A stretch of 26,818 bases of DNA, taken from positions 280,203-307,020 of the forward strand of contig BLXT01000825.1 of assembly GCA_019648995.1 (NCBI GenBank), read 5' to 3'. The notes under the pieces were generated by a model, which saw only the letters and a list, made by a program, of their open reading frames with translations, searched no databases and was not told where the DNA came from. Made by a program: the position numbers and the translations under genes. Origin of the DNA: Plakobranchus ocellatus (lineage: Eukaryota > Mollusca > Gastropoda > Plakobranchidae). Of this stretch, positions 11,201-23,200 are shown one piece after another; within the stretch, counting starts at the first letter, position 1; every line of letters starts with the position of its first letter.

Positions 11201-14200
11201 CTAATAATTTAATGAAAAAAAAAAGACTCACAGATGATGCCTCTCCCCTTAAAGAAAAAAAAAATTTTTCTTCAGCTGCGCTAGTTTCACCACACATATC
11301 ACCAAATTGCTTTTTATGACTTTTGTAAAAGTTAAAACTGATCAAATACTGAAATATAGGTCTTTAAACTTATTAAAAGAAATTTAAAAAGGATGAATGT
11401 ACTTCAAATGAATTTTTTCTGAAAAGTGCTCTGTTACTTCTGACTTATTTGAACCTGTCAAAATAATTTTTGTTAAAAAAAAAACAACTAAAAACTCCCC
11501 TTTGCTAATCCTCCAAATTTACATTTGAAAAATGCACAAATCAATTTTGATAAAAATAAACTTGGTTTACATATTTGTTTTGTGATCAATTTTACCTATT
11601 AAATAATCATCTTAATTCCTTTCAGACCTGGCTCATGACTCAAAATATAACAACTGATTTACCAGAATTTGAGGATGATGGATGTGATTTTTTTCTGACT
11701 GATGACACAGATAGTTGTGTAAATTACGAGGCAAGAGAAATGTTTTTGCTTAAGTAAAGATAAGAGGAGTTGATTTATATTATATTACATGTTTTCTGCG
11801 TCCTTTCCTTTCCTGAAATTTTTTTTTTAATCATCTTTCAGTTTCATATTTTTTTATTAACTTTTATTCAAAGACAATATTTTCATCAGGTTCAGGCTAA
11901 ATGATGAAGATGAAGTCAAAGTTAAACTTTGCCCTCCCCTATGGCCTAATTCTTCATGATTCAATATAAGCGGTGAGAAACAATAAAAACTGTCTATCTG
12001 CTTTACAGGATAATAAGGATCAGTATCAGTTAAAGGAAAATAAACCTCATAACAGAATTTATTCTTTGTGGATAAGGCATTGCAATATAGAACATTCACT
12101 ACTTTTTCTTCTCAAATCCAACTCAAATTTCCTTTTATCATAGGGAATAATCACATCGAATGAAGATGCCAAAGATGGATTCTACACCTTAGATGAAAAG
12201 ATAAGGTGATTTATTCGTAAGGTTCTCATTTTTTTCCTACTTGAAATAGAAAGATTAGATCAAAATTCTTTTTATGATAAAGGGTATATTGATTTTGTTA
12301 ATATGAACTTTCAGGTTATAAAATTCTTAAATTTGGTTTTTGTATATAACTTAAACAAGATGCACTTTTATTGATAATCTATGCTCTGAGATTAGATATT
12401 TTACCAAAAAAATTTTTTTTGTTTAAAGATCTTTGTTTAAACAGCAGATATCATTGATTTATTTGACAGATTGCTGTGCTGTGACATAGATTTGTGTGTA
12501 AACTCTACAGTTTACATATATAATGCTCATCTCTTGAAGGTATGATTACATTAGATCGTTTCATGTTTGCTTATGAACTTTTTCATAAATTTCTTTTTTT
12601 TGTTGTTTCACATTTCTTCCCCTTCAATACTTCATAAGTTTATCTTAATATTGATTTTATTTAGCTTAAAATTTTTATCATGTATGATTGTCCCTTTTTA
12701 AATTATATTCAGTTTCACTCCACTTAAATGCCTTTTTGCTTTTTGGGATAATATATGTAAATAAAGTAAATTGAGTTCCATGCTTGATCCTCATTGTTCT
12801 TGGCTTATATATAACACCCTGAGGTAGCTTGCCATTGCTCTCCTTGCCACCTTTACTTTTGCCGAGTCATAACGGATCTGGCTACCCATTTAGTACTTGG
12901 TAGACCCAGAGCACTAGTTAAATGTCTGTGCCTGAACTGGGATTTGTACCTCGAACCCCTCCCTTAGTAGCCACCTGCCTTACTAGATGAGCCATTGCAG
13001 ATATATTACTGATAAGGAAGATCAACTGAAATTTTATTTTTTCTCTGTTCCACTTTAAGCTAGAATCCGTGGCATATCTGGTGTGCTGCATAAGGAGTCT
13101 AGTCAGAGAGAAACCTTCCAACAGATTTTCTGCATCAAATATTGGCAAAGTAAGTTTCTTTGAGTTTAACAGTTTTCTAGACATATATATTCTTTAGATT
13201 GTTTAAGATTTTTATTTGGAAGCCTTTGGGTGCTAGTAGGTGTATGGGAAATGTTAGAATTCCTCTCTTGTTCTGATGCATTTGTATATGTATCTGTTTA
13301 TTTTCGTCAGGCTTGGATAGTAATGCTTGCAGTTATCTGCCATTGCTCATTCATGGCCGTCTATATAGCTAAGTTCACCACTACTTTTTACAAAAGGTAA
13401 AATTAATGTCAAATTTTCACTTTCTTTTCACATTGGTGACAATACACAGGTCTTACAGAGCAGCATTTAATCCTTTATGTCCTAAAATTCAGACCATGAT
13501 GATCGCTCAAAAACTTTTAATTGATGATGCAATAATGTCAATCAAGAATGTGAGGAATGTGACAAAAATTTAAATACAATAGAATGAATACCTGAAATAC
13601 AAAAGTGCACATAATATCTACACTTGATTTATTTCTTTAAAAAACATTGTGAAAAAAATTTGGTTAAAAATGTAAATTATATGAAATCCAAGTTTAAAAT
13701 TGTGAGGAGTGTTACATGGCATAAGGACAAAAATTTTCTATTTTATTTTATCTCCTTATTAGAAAAAACACATTTAATTTACCAAAAGGCTCCTGAAAAA
13801 TAAGGCAAGGAAAGGGCAGTACATAAAAAAAGACTTCAGGAAAAGAGAATGTGAACATATAAAATATGTGGTTAAAAAAAAAATTGTGAGGAATGTTTCT
13901 ATGAAAGCTTGGACAAACATGGTACTAATTGTACGAGGGATTTAGGAGGCATGGCTTTCGAGACAGAAGATGACCTCATCAGTGAATTGAGGAATTGGTT
14001 TGATAATCTTGACGTTGATTTCTTTCGAGTCAGTATCAATTCGCTACTGTCGCGCTGGCAAAAATGCATCGATCTCCACGGGGATTACGTTGAGAAGTAG
14101 TGAGAGAGTGAACTTCAATCTGTGTGAGTTTCAAATTTATCTGATCAAAACTCTTTGAGTTATGCCCCTTTTCCTGTTTCTTTTCGGACACCCCTCGTAG

Positions 14201-17200
14201 TATTACTTATTTTAGCATTCCTGAATCAAGATTTCCCCATATAATAGTATAAATACATTAACAAGTAACCCATGCAATTAATCACAATCGTGTAATCATA
14301 ATTTTAAGAAAAATTGTGGGTCTCTATAATAACTACCAATTTTGCAACAAACGAGAGGAATGCCACAGGACAAGAAGTAGATCTTCAATATGTTATTTTT
14401 CTAATTCATGTAAGAAATGGAAATGCAGTTGAAAGACTTGAATCATGAATAGTTACATAAACAGAATCTTTGTGAGGAATAACAGCAAATGAAAAGAAAT
14501 TGAAATGGGTTTTACAAATGTCAGGAATGTTACTTGGAAAGACCAAATTGCCATTCTAAGAACATTACTCACATGTCTTCAGTAACTCTAGATCTATAAT
14601 ATTATGCTGTTCTTATTTATCCCTAAACTTTCAAATGTATGAAATCACACAGTTGATTTGAAAATTCAATTATGAATTTGTTTGTTATATTGAGTTATCT
14701 CAAGAACGTTCGCTGGACGAATTAATTGTAATAGCCCGACTTTACTTTCATCATACTTTATAACTAGAGTAATGCTAAGTCTACCTGTGCAAGGAACTTT
14801 ATTTAACATGCAAACAATAATTCCAAAGTAAAATTTAACTCATAGGTATCTATTAAAGTGCATTTAAATCCCTCCAAAGAATACTTCATTTGATGTAGCA
14901 AGGAACGTTTGTTTACCTGGGATTGTGGATATTTCAAAATCACTGCCTATGAGTGCGCCCATGTTGCTCTGAAGCTGAAGCGAGCGGAAATAGGTGTGTG
15001 ACCTTCAGAAAAAGTATAAGGCATACGTTCCAATACATTAACAAAGCACCCTAGGCTTAGCGTTGTTAATTCTTATGAGGATTCTTTGTCATGATATTGG
15101 AAGAATGTTCACTGTTTGTTAAAACAAGTGCAAATACCAAGAAATCAGAAACCTTGACTTACATTTATAAATGCGGTAGTAAAACAAAATCGTTTTTTCG
15201 GCATTTCTTGAAACACTGTATTTCTGTTTGTTCGGTTTTAGTTTTTGACACAAACAGTTATCAGGTTCCTCAAGGGATTTCAGCCGTCCAGAACTTGGAT
15301 TATTTTGTTTAGAATTATTATTTTACATGAGGATAGGATTGGTGGGTTTTGACTTGCTTTAATAACATACATCTTTAATAAAAACCAGCTTAATTTAATA
15401 CATTAAGACTTATGATAGAAAATTTTACCCACTGCCATTTTACTTTCAATAGGACAAAACACAACATACTCTTGACAAAACATGAGTGCAAAGTGAACAA
15501 AACTTTTGAACAACTGTTTAAACTTAGGCAATCTTGTTCATTATCAGTCAAACATATAAATATTAAGGGCAATTTTTATTGTTGAATGTGTGCAATGGGC
15601 GCTGGTGTTCATCAATGCAAATTATCTCCCCTTGTAACCCAAAAGAGGGAGAGCTAGTTTGGCTGTGACTTCTTAAGGTTTGATGTTCAATATATTTGTC
15701 TTCTTCAAATTAGATTTATATAAAGCGCAATCACCCATTTTTGTTTGGTTCATCTAATTATGTGCTTAATTTTATGGAGGTTTTTAAAGTTGGTTTTAGT
15801 TTTTTTTTTTAAGAAGAGAGTGATTCTAATTTGTATTGAAATGTTCAAAATATTTCAATATCCAGATTAGTTTAGATATAAATCTTTTGTAAGGTATGCT
15901 ACATAGTAAAAAAAATGATTCTGATCTTTCTAGATCCAGCCTCATTATACTGTATAATGTTCAAACTTCTCATATAGAAAACAACTGGGACATTCTTTCA
16001 AATACCAAAGCATTGGCTGGTTATAGCGGCAGGTTTCAACATATTAGACAGTCTACAGGATTGTGGAAAGTTCATATTTTCAAAAGCGGGTTTCACCAAA
16101 AAAAAAAGAAAGATCCAGATTAGACAGTTATTCTTTAAAATTTTTTTCTTTTTTTTAAAATGTCTCCTAAATATTTTGCAAGATAAGAACAGGCCTATTT
16201 CATGTGGATGTTCAGAGTGACAGCACTTCAGGCCTTTGAACTGTGAACAAATTGGTAGGCTGATAAATTGCCTATTAACACCAACTTTTTTGTTTATTAT
16301 ATTTGTATTATTATTATTGTTGTTTTGTTTGCTTTTTTTTTTTAAATTCAGCAGCACATTCACACATCAATTAACAGAACTATAACTATTGTTATTACTT
16401 TCCAAAATGACAATAAAATAAAAAAATGTATAATATAATATAATTTGTTAGAGAAATTGAGTTATTGTAATACACATAATAATAATAATTTTAATGTATT
16501 TAAAATAATAGAATTTAGAAATGAAACTCCTACTTTACAACACCTGTGAAAAAATTATTTTCATAATAATTGTAGAAACAACCCATTGTTCAGCATTCCC
16601 CTCCCCCCCCAATAATAACCACACATTAATTAAGGAACGGGAAAAACAAACTCTTAATGTAAGTACTCTGAAAAATTAAGCTGTAGCTGCAGAAAAACTT
16701 TTGAAAGACCGGCTGTAAATATGAATAAAAGTAAAGTATGAAAATAAAATTTAACTTGAATGTTGCAATGTAATCTAGAAGAGATTATGATTTAAATGTT
16801 ACTATCTTATTTGTAAAATTCTCTTAAAAAGACATTGATTGAAATTGTAAAAAAAAATCGGTTATGGGAGTCAATGTTGGTATTCACATGAAAAAAATTT
16901 TAAGTGACTTACATCGTCTCCTTTTCTTCAGCCTAACTGACTTGCCTAGTTTATAAACAATAAGAATTGTTATATCTAGATATTTGATTGATCATAAGTT
17001 AAGATTAGATACTATATTTCTTAATTTATATGTGAATTTCTGGATATCATTTCTCAGTAGGCCTAGTGAAGTAGAATTATTGTTACCAAGATACATAAAA
17101 TTTCTGCTCTTAATTTTTTTTTTCAATGACATAAAATATAGCCCATTGTGTCAAAAATGTTGGAAAAGATGTCTGTAGAATTAGAGTCTAGAAGTATAAG

Positions 17201-20200
17201 CCTTCTCAGCCCTTCAATTTAACCTAGGCCTTTCTTAACCTTTCCCTACATCAAAGTAGCATATTTTCATTCTTTTCTATAACTTTTAAACACAAAGCTC
17301 ATTTTACAATACAAAAGTTTTGCTTTTTTCCTCTCAAAACTATTCTCTTCTCCCTATAAGATTAGTATTACGTCTCTGAGAGAACGGAGTCCCTTTTTTG
17401 GGAAGATGATTCAAGGGAGTTAATAAGGCTGCACTAATTCCATTGCAGTGATTGATAAAGTTCTGTGGATCCACAGAAATCCTCGATTTTGGCTTTTCTG
17501 GGGATTTTCTTCCTTTCCTCTGAAGAAGTTTAAACAGCGGAAATCTTCTTTTTTTCCTTTAGCCAGAGGTTTCCTTTTTAAAATTGAAGCTTTAAATCAG
17601 CTTCATTACTCTTCCTGTATCCCTCCAACACTTGTTCAAAGATAATTAAAGAAACTTGTTATGAATAGTTCGATATCAAATCAGTCTTTCTTTTTTATCA
17701 AATAGGCTTACATAGGGGTGGGAGAGGGGTGAAAGCTTTTGTCATGCATGATTTGAATTGACGAAAAATTTTCCTCTATTATTATCACTGCTATTGGTAT
17801 TAAAAAAAATTGTATTGTAAACAATTCTGGTGGACTTACCCATATATACATCACCCTCAGCTTATTCCTCATTTCATAGTAGTTATTTAAAAACTGTCTT
17901 GAAAATTAATTTTTAATATGACATGAATTAATTCTTAATTATCAACTTGAGCTATCAAACAAAACTTCTTTACACTTGTAACTCAAATCGATGAGGTTTG
18001 ATCAGATTATAACTTTACAACCATAACAATTTTTTTACTTGGTTTCTATTTTAATGAAAATATTAAGACGATTTGCTGCTGACTTGCTTGTAAGACTAAG
18101 ACACTAATGCCATGGATTTGTAACACAGCATTTAATTTGTTTTTTTTTTAAATTTAATTAGCTTAAAAAAAAAAATTTTTTCTTTAAAAAACTTATAAAA
18201 ATAAAACCCTGTGTAATGTTCTCATTTATTTCCTTTTCTTAAAGGTGATGCAAAAGAGAAGCTCAGTAGGTTTGAAATCCCTCTTTGTAAAAAACTGTTT
18301 GACCCTGATAGAAATGGTGACTGCTTGCCATTTGAGAGAATCTTTGTTATCTTTTGGAAGGTAAATTTTCAACTTTGAGGAATTTTTTTTTTTTTTAAAT
18401 TAGTATGGCTTAAACCTCTCATGACAGCCCTGTAGGATTTCGTTCAAATTTGATCAATAGGTATAAGGGCTTAAAACAGATGTCACGCTCTATTTTTGGA
18501 ACAAGAGAAACATCTTACTATATGGGTAGAGAGCAAACTTTAATAGTAACTTTTATATGAAAATGATGTGGTATTTCTAGCCTCATTGCTTAAATTTAAA
18601 ATCATAACAGAACAGATCGCTCTCTTCCGCTATTTTGACAGTATTGTTTGCACTTATTCGCTGTGCCACACTATGCCTTCAATTCTAGCCTTAAGATAGA
18701 CCTTGACCATTTAGAGTTTAATTCTGATGAATATTGAAGTTGTTCTGAATCTGAAGACAGTTCACCTGAGAACAACCGGGATCTGTCTCTGTCAGAGATG
18801 ATGGGTGAGTAGACTTAAAGTAAGGATGTAACATTTCTACATCTATGCAGAAAATACATTTACTATTTTTGATTTAGATCTAATTTTTATAACCCTAATA
18901 GATGCACGCTTCTTGGTTCTATTAGAAATGATCATTTGTTTACATATACCTTGATGTTGACTACGGTCAATCAGAGGATTAGATTTTTGTTTATGTATGC
19001 GTTTGTATATATGTATGTATAAAATTGTGTATATTCAGAGGATTAGATTTTTGTTTATGTATGCGTTTGTATATATGTATGTATAAAATTGTTTATATTT
19101 TTGATGTAGCTAGTTGCTTTTTTATTTTAGATTTTTTTTTCCTAAAAAAATGTTCTTGTATATGTGATATATGAGATCTAAAAAAAGTGTTCTTACATCA
19201 GATTGACTGCTGCTACTGTGCACCCAAAAGACAAAAAAGATAATGGGCTTGTAGATCATGGTGCCTGTATTCCTTCCAGCGACTGATCAGAGGATGGAGA
19301 GTACCTTTCAAAGTACTTGATTCCAGGTAAATGGTGAAAAATGTTCATATCTCTGCCCTTTTTATAAAGAACTTTCTGTCTTTTAAGAAAACCATATTTT
19401 CTAAAGAGATGGTTACTGGTATAGATAAATGGTTAGAGAAACCAGTGCTTAAACATTCTTTACATAAAGTCTCTAGAAGGTTGCCCTAAATGATAGTGAA
19501 TGCTGAAATTTTTTATTTTTGCTGATGCTGTTGTATATGTATATATTGTAGAGCTCTTTAAATTTTTTTTTTCATCATCAGATAATATAATCTTCCATCC
19601 TCTTTTTTGCTCTTTTTACTTCTTCATGATCCAGGAGCATCCTGTAAGCTGTATTTTGATTTATCATGTGTCTCTGAGACCTGCCACCACACAAATGCTT
19701 ACTTGGAGGCCATGAAATTTGAGAAACTGGCAATTTACAAGGGCTGTTGGCCCCTTATCCCAAATAATTTTTCGTGTTTTTTTCTATTTGTTGCAATACA
19801 ATAATCCCTTTATTTTGCATTGACTTGTTTTGGTCCAACTGGCTCTTTTTTCATGGATTATGGACCAGAGCCTTTATTGGTCTGGATTGCAAATTCAGTC
19901 ATTTTTTGAAAGTTTCAAATCGGAAGACAGAATGAAAGGATGACAAGATGGCAAAGGTTAGGCTTTTTAGTAACCTATGTTGGGATGAAAATTACATATT
20001 TTCAGCCACATGAACAGATTAGCATTAATGTGTAGGTGCCGCCTCTCCGGTTTTTGTCTGAATATACATTTTTTTTTAAATCACCAAAACTGGAGATCTG
20101 GTTTTTCAAAACATACTGGAGATCTGGTTTTACCTTTACCTATCTCAATTGCTTCGAATAATTTTTTTATTTTTGTTATCAATAGGACCCAAGTATCCAA

Positions 20201-23200
20201 TGTGTGTTCCATAATGTTTATTCAACATGCTAAGTAAGTGAACCGAGTAACTTCTGCATTATTACGTCACAGTGCTACATGCTCTGGTGTCATGAACCCG
20301 AATCTTTGCCATTAAGTCACTGAATACCAGACTTTTTTTTTCATAAAATCACTTTGCATTTATTAGTAAAGATATATGTTTGAAATTTGTACCATACTTT
20401 TTCAAGATAATAAAGATAACATTACAAAAAAAATGTGTCATTTGGTTGTTTTTTTAAGATCTAGATATTGATTTAGATCTAGCTCCAACTTGAGGCTGGG
20501 GTTTACATCTAGACTTATCCATGGTGAGGCTCGATTTGCCCCTACCTTTTCCTTTCCCTCTACCTTTGTGGAGACTAGACTTGGCCTTTTTTACACTTTG
20601 TGTCTCATAATGTGGATCTTATACATTTCCCACGATGCTATCAATATCTAAACTTTCATCATACTCTAAATCTACGAGACTCCATCTAGAAATCAGTCGG
20701 AAACTGGTAGTAGTGTAGCTGCTAGAGGTGTCGTAAAATTGCGCTCCTGCTCCGACTAATTGTCCAAAACAAACTTCACCTATATCATTCGAAAGCTAAA
20801 TGGCTAACGGACGCTATAACTTATACCGCAACTGTTGCGGTATTTACATGAGAAAAAAAATTGGAAATTGGAACCCGCAGGAGTTGCGGGATTGGTATTG
20901 TGTCGTCCACAAAATTTTCCTGCAAACGTTGCGGTTAAAGTAGCCAGTGAGTTAATGCTTGTGGTCAGTGCATTGAGATGCATCACTCACTTGCAAACAA
21001 TGAAGGAGTGACCCCACTGTAAATTTAGAATGTGGTCTGTTTATGTTCGAAATAATCTAATGGTAGAGTTGCAGAAGTCACCACTCTGCATGATCTTAGG
21101 GTGACTTCCTTGTTACCAGTATTTCATTCTTTGTCGTCCTTCCTTCCCATGGCACCGGACATATTCACATATTAAAAACTGTCAAGATTATTATGTGTAA
21201 GTGAATCTAAAGTGACAAATATATTTTGAAAGGCAGGCATTACTTGTTAAAAAAAAATGCTATAGAAAAACCTTGGAATGAATGATTGAAAAGAGTGGGG
21301 ATAATGTGTCTTATAGAGAAAATGATGTAAAAATATGTGCATAAAACACATTTGACCTGATGCTTTTTGATTTTCTACTTTTCCAAGTTCAATTGATTTG
21401 TCTCTTTTTTTCCATAGAATATAAACTATTATTTATATAATAGCATTATAAATGAGCACGATTTTTAAGTTTAAAGCCTGATTGAAATTAGTGAATTTCA
21501 GTCTGATAGTTTAAGCCAAGCACTATTAAAAATAAAACTATTTGAACAATATATTTTATTCAGCTTATAATCTTTGATCATTCTTTTGAGTAATTATTTT
21601 TACTCAAGATATCATTCATAATATTGAAAGCAAATCACATGTCATTTGTCCAGGTCACAAGAGGCAGCTGATCAAACAGTGAAGCGATTGCTTGGGGAGA
21701 AGTCATTGTGGCAAGTCCCAAAGAAATCTAAAACTCTCCTTGATGAGTTTTTTAACCATCAATGTCTTTGTCCATATGCAAGTTGTAATGTAAGTGAGCC
21801 TTTTTTAAGATTTTAACAGATTTATATTTCAAGTATTTTACAAGGATTTCTTAAGGCATTTTGCTAATTGGACTTTTATCCATTGAACTATGCCGTATGA
21901 TCAATTGCCGAAAGGTGAACCCCTAAATTGTGTCTCTTTTTAAAAACTTATCTCCAGTTGCAAAATAGGAAAGGTTAATTGAGTATCAGTGTGGTATAGT
22001 TCATGTGAAGTTGGATACCTGGAGTAGATTTATGTAAAAAACAAACTGGCCTGTGTCTTTTTAATTCATGGTGAAAGAGTTTAAAGTGTTGATGGATGAC
22101 CACTTTTGTACTGATCTTATCATCACAGTTTTGTTCAAAAGTTGCTTCTTAAGGATGTATCCGAAACAAAGCATTACTTCTTATGCCATTACACTCACAA
22201 ATGCAAGATTTATGTACTGATGATTCCGAATTTTTTTTAAATATGGTTACTAGAAAATTTTTGGAACATGATAATGATGACAGCCCAAGTTTTGGCAAAC
22301 TCTCATTTTGCATTTAGCTGAAGAATACATAGAATTCCATACTCTGAGAGGACTGGTTGGTATACACACTGCTTTAACCCTATCTGCACAAGTGAGGTAA
22401 TTTTGTTACCCCAAGGCTTGTTTTTAATTTTTTAAAAATACTTAAAATGGGAATTTTTCTTTCAGCTTTTCAGTAATCCTAAAAAATTCAGTTTGACATA
22501 TGATTGCATCATAATAATTGACAGAAAATCAATATTGAACTGACCTGAGGTCATTTCCGAAACCCTCCATTGTTTTTTCACTATGTAAAGTATGGGGTGA
22601 CTTTGTTACCTATGTGTATAAAGCGATTTTTTTACTGTATACGGGATGGGGTCATGCAGTTGCACCACAGGTATGGATAAGACTGTATTGATATTTAACG
22701 TGGGGGCACTCAGTTACCCCCTGCGACTTACGGATGCGACAATAAAACACCTCGTACGGATAGAATTAAGCTTATCAAGTCTGCTAGTGTTATATAGCCT
22801 GTTGACCTGTGCCGAAGCATGGTTACAAAGACAGTTGTACTTTTTCAGGACTGTCACTTTTATGCAGAAAGATCAAGCTTACTATCTTTACTAAAATCCT
22901 TTTACAAAAAAGCAAATGCTTTTAAACTGTCTTTTCAAACCTGAGATTTTTCTATTAAGTATTATTTCATCCTTAAAAGAACAAAGCAATAAAGAAAAAG
23001 GACACCAGCTCAATTCTTAACCTTTTGACTAAGTGTAATTATATGTTTGATTATGGGTGGGCTTCAGTGGAGGCCACTTCATTCATTTTGTTTCATATGT
23101 TCTTCAACATAAACTTTTAACTGATTAAGATTTTTCTTATTTGAAAACTGTTGTCAAGTGCTAAATGTATGGGTGCAAAGGAAAAATGGAAGATGCAAGT

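Larger units (their letters stand above)
9330..11625. other. CTC1 intron of 2.3 kb containing an assembly gap
   Basis: The intron holds 90 unknown bases (10188-10277) and a 39-bp repeat pair. A 94-codon plus-strand ORF at 9819-10103 (MQSTAIHRVSNYFTKLF onward) has no recognisable motif, and I do not call it a gene. Poly-T and poly-A runs are frequent. A missing exon in the gap is possible, though the flanking exons join in phase without one. Confidence 0.5.
13549..14533 (+). repeat. six copies of a TGTGAGGAATGTTAC-like word
   Basis: Copies: TGTGAGGAATGTGAC (13549), TGTGAGGAGTGTTAC (13701), TGTGAGGAATGTTTC (13885), CGAGAGGAATGCCAC (14352), TGTGAGGAATAACAG (14471) and TGTCAGGAATGTTAC (14519), all in one orientation. 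Four are followed within about 20 bases by a GACAAA-like word. They lie in introns on both sides of the 31-nt CTC1 exon. They could be subterminal sites of an unrecognised element or a decayed dispersed repeat. Confidence 0.55.

Noticed and set aside
12918-13184. 88-codon minus-strand ORF
   Set aside because: It is produced by the reverse SINE plus the antisense of the CTC1 exon at 13060.
13909-13940. ATG at 13909 as the start of a small gene
   Set aside because: It lies in host intron outside the mariner left end; the open frame runs by chance into the transposase remnant.
16340-16440. Acceptor-like TTTAAATTCAG followed by open sequence as an alternative small CTC1 exon
   Set aside because: No donor before the in-frame TAA; the 14216 microexon fits phase and homology better.
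17448-17645. 65-codon plus ORF just after TTGCAG
   Set aside because: The required CTC1 phase gives an immediate stop, there is no suitable donor, and no motif was seen.
18685-18800. Acidic peptide pieces like a piggyBac N-terminus
   Set aside because: Too short, interrupted, and without TTAA ends or a transposase core nearby.
19280-19327. Exon-like piece between CTTCCAG and CCAG|GTAAAT
   Set aside because: With the phase left by the exon at 18245 it hits a TGA after two codons, and the exons at 18245 and 21654 already join in frame without it.
22646-22894. 82-codon plus ORF (MGSCSCTTGMDKTVLIFN onward)
   Set aside because: It overlaps the palindromic motif cluster, has no recognisable domain and no splice or phase link to CTC1.
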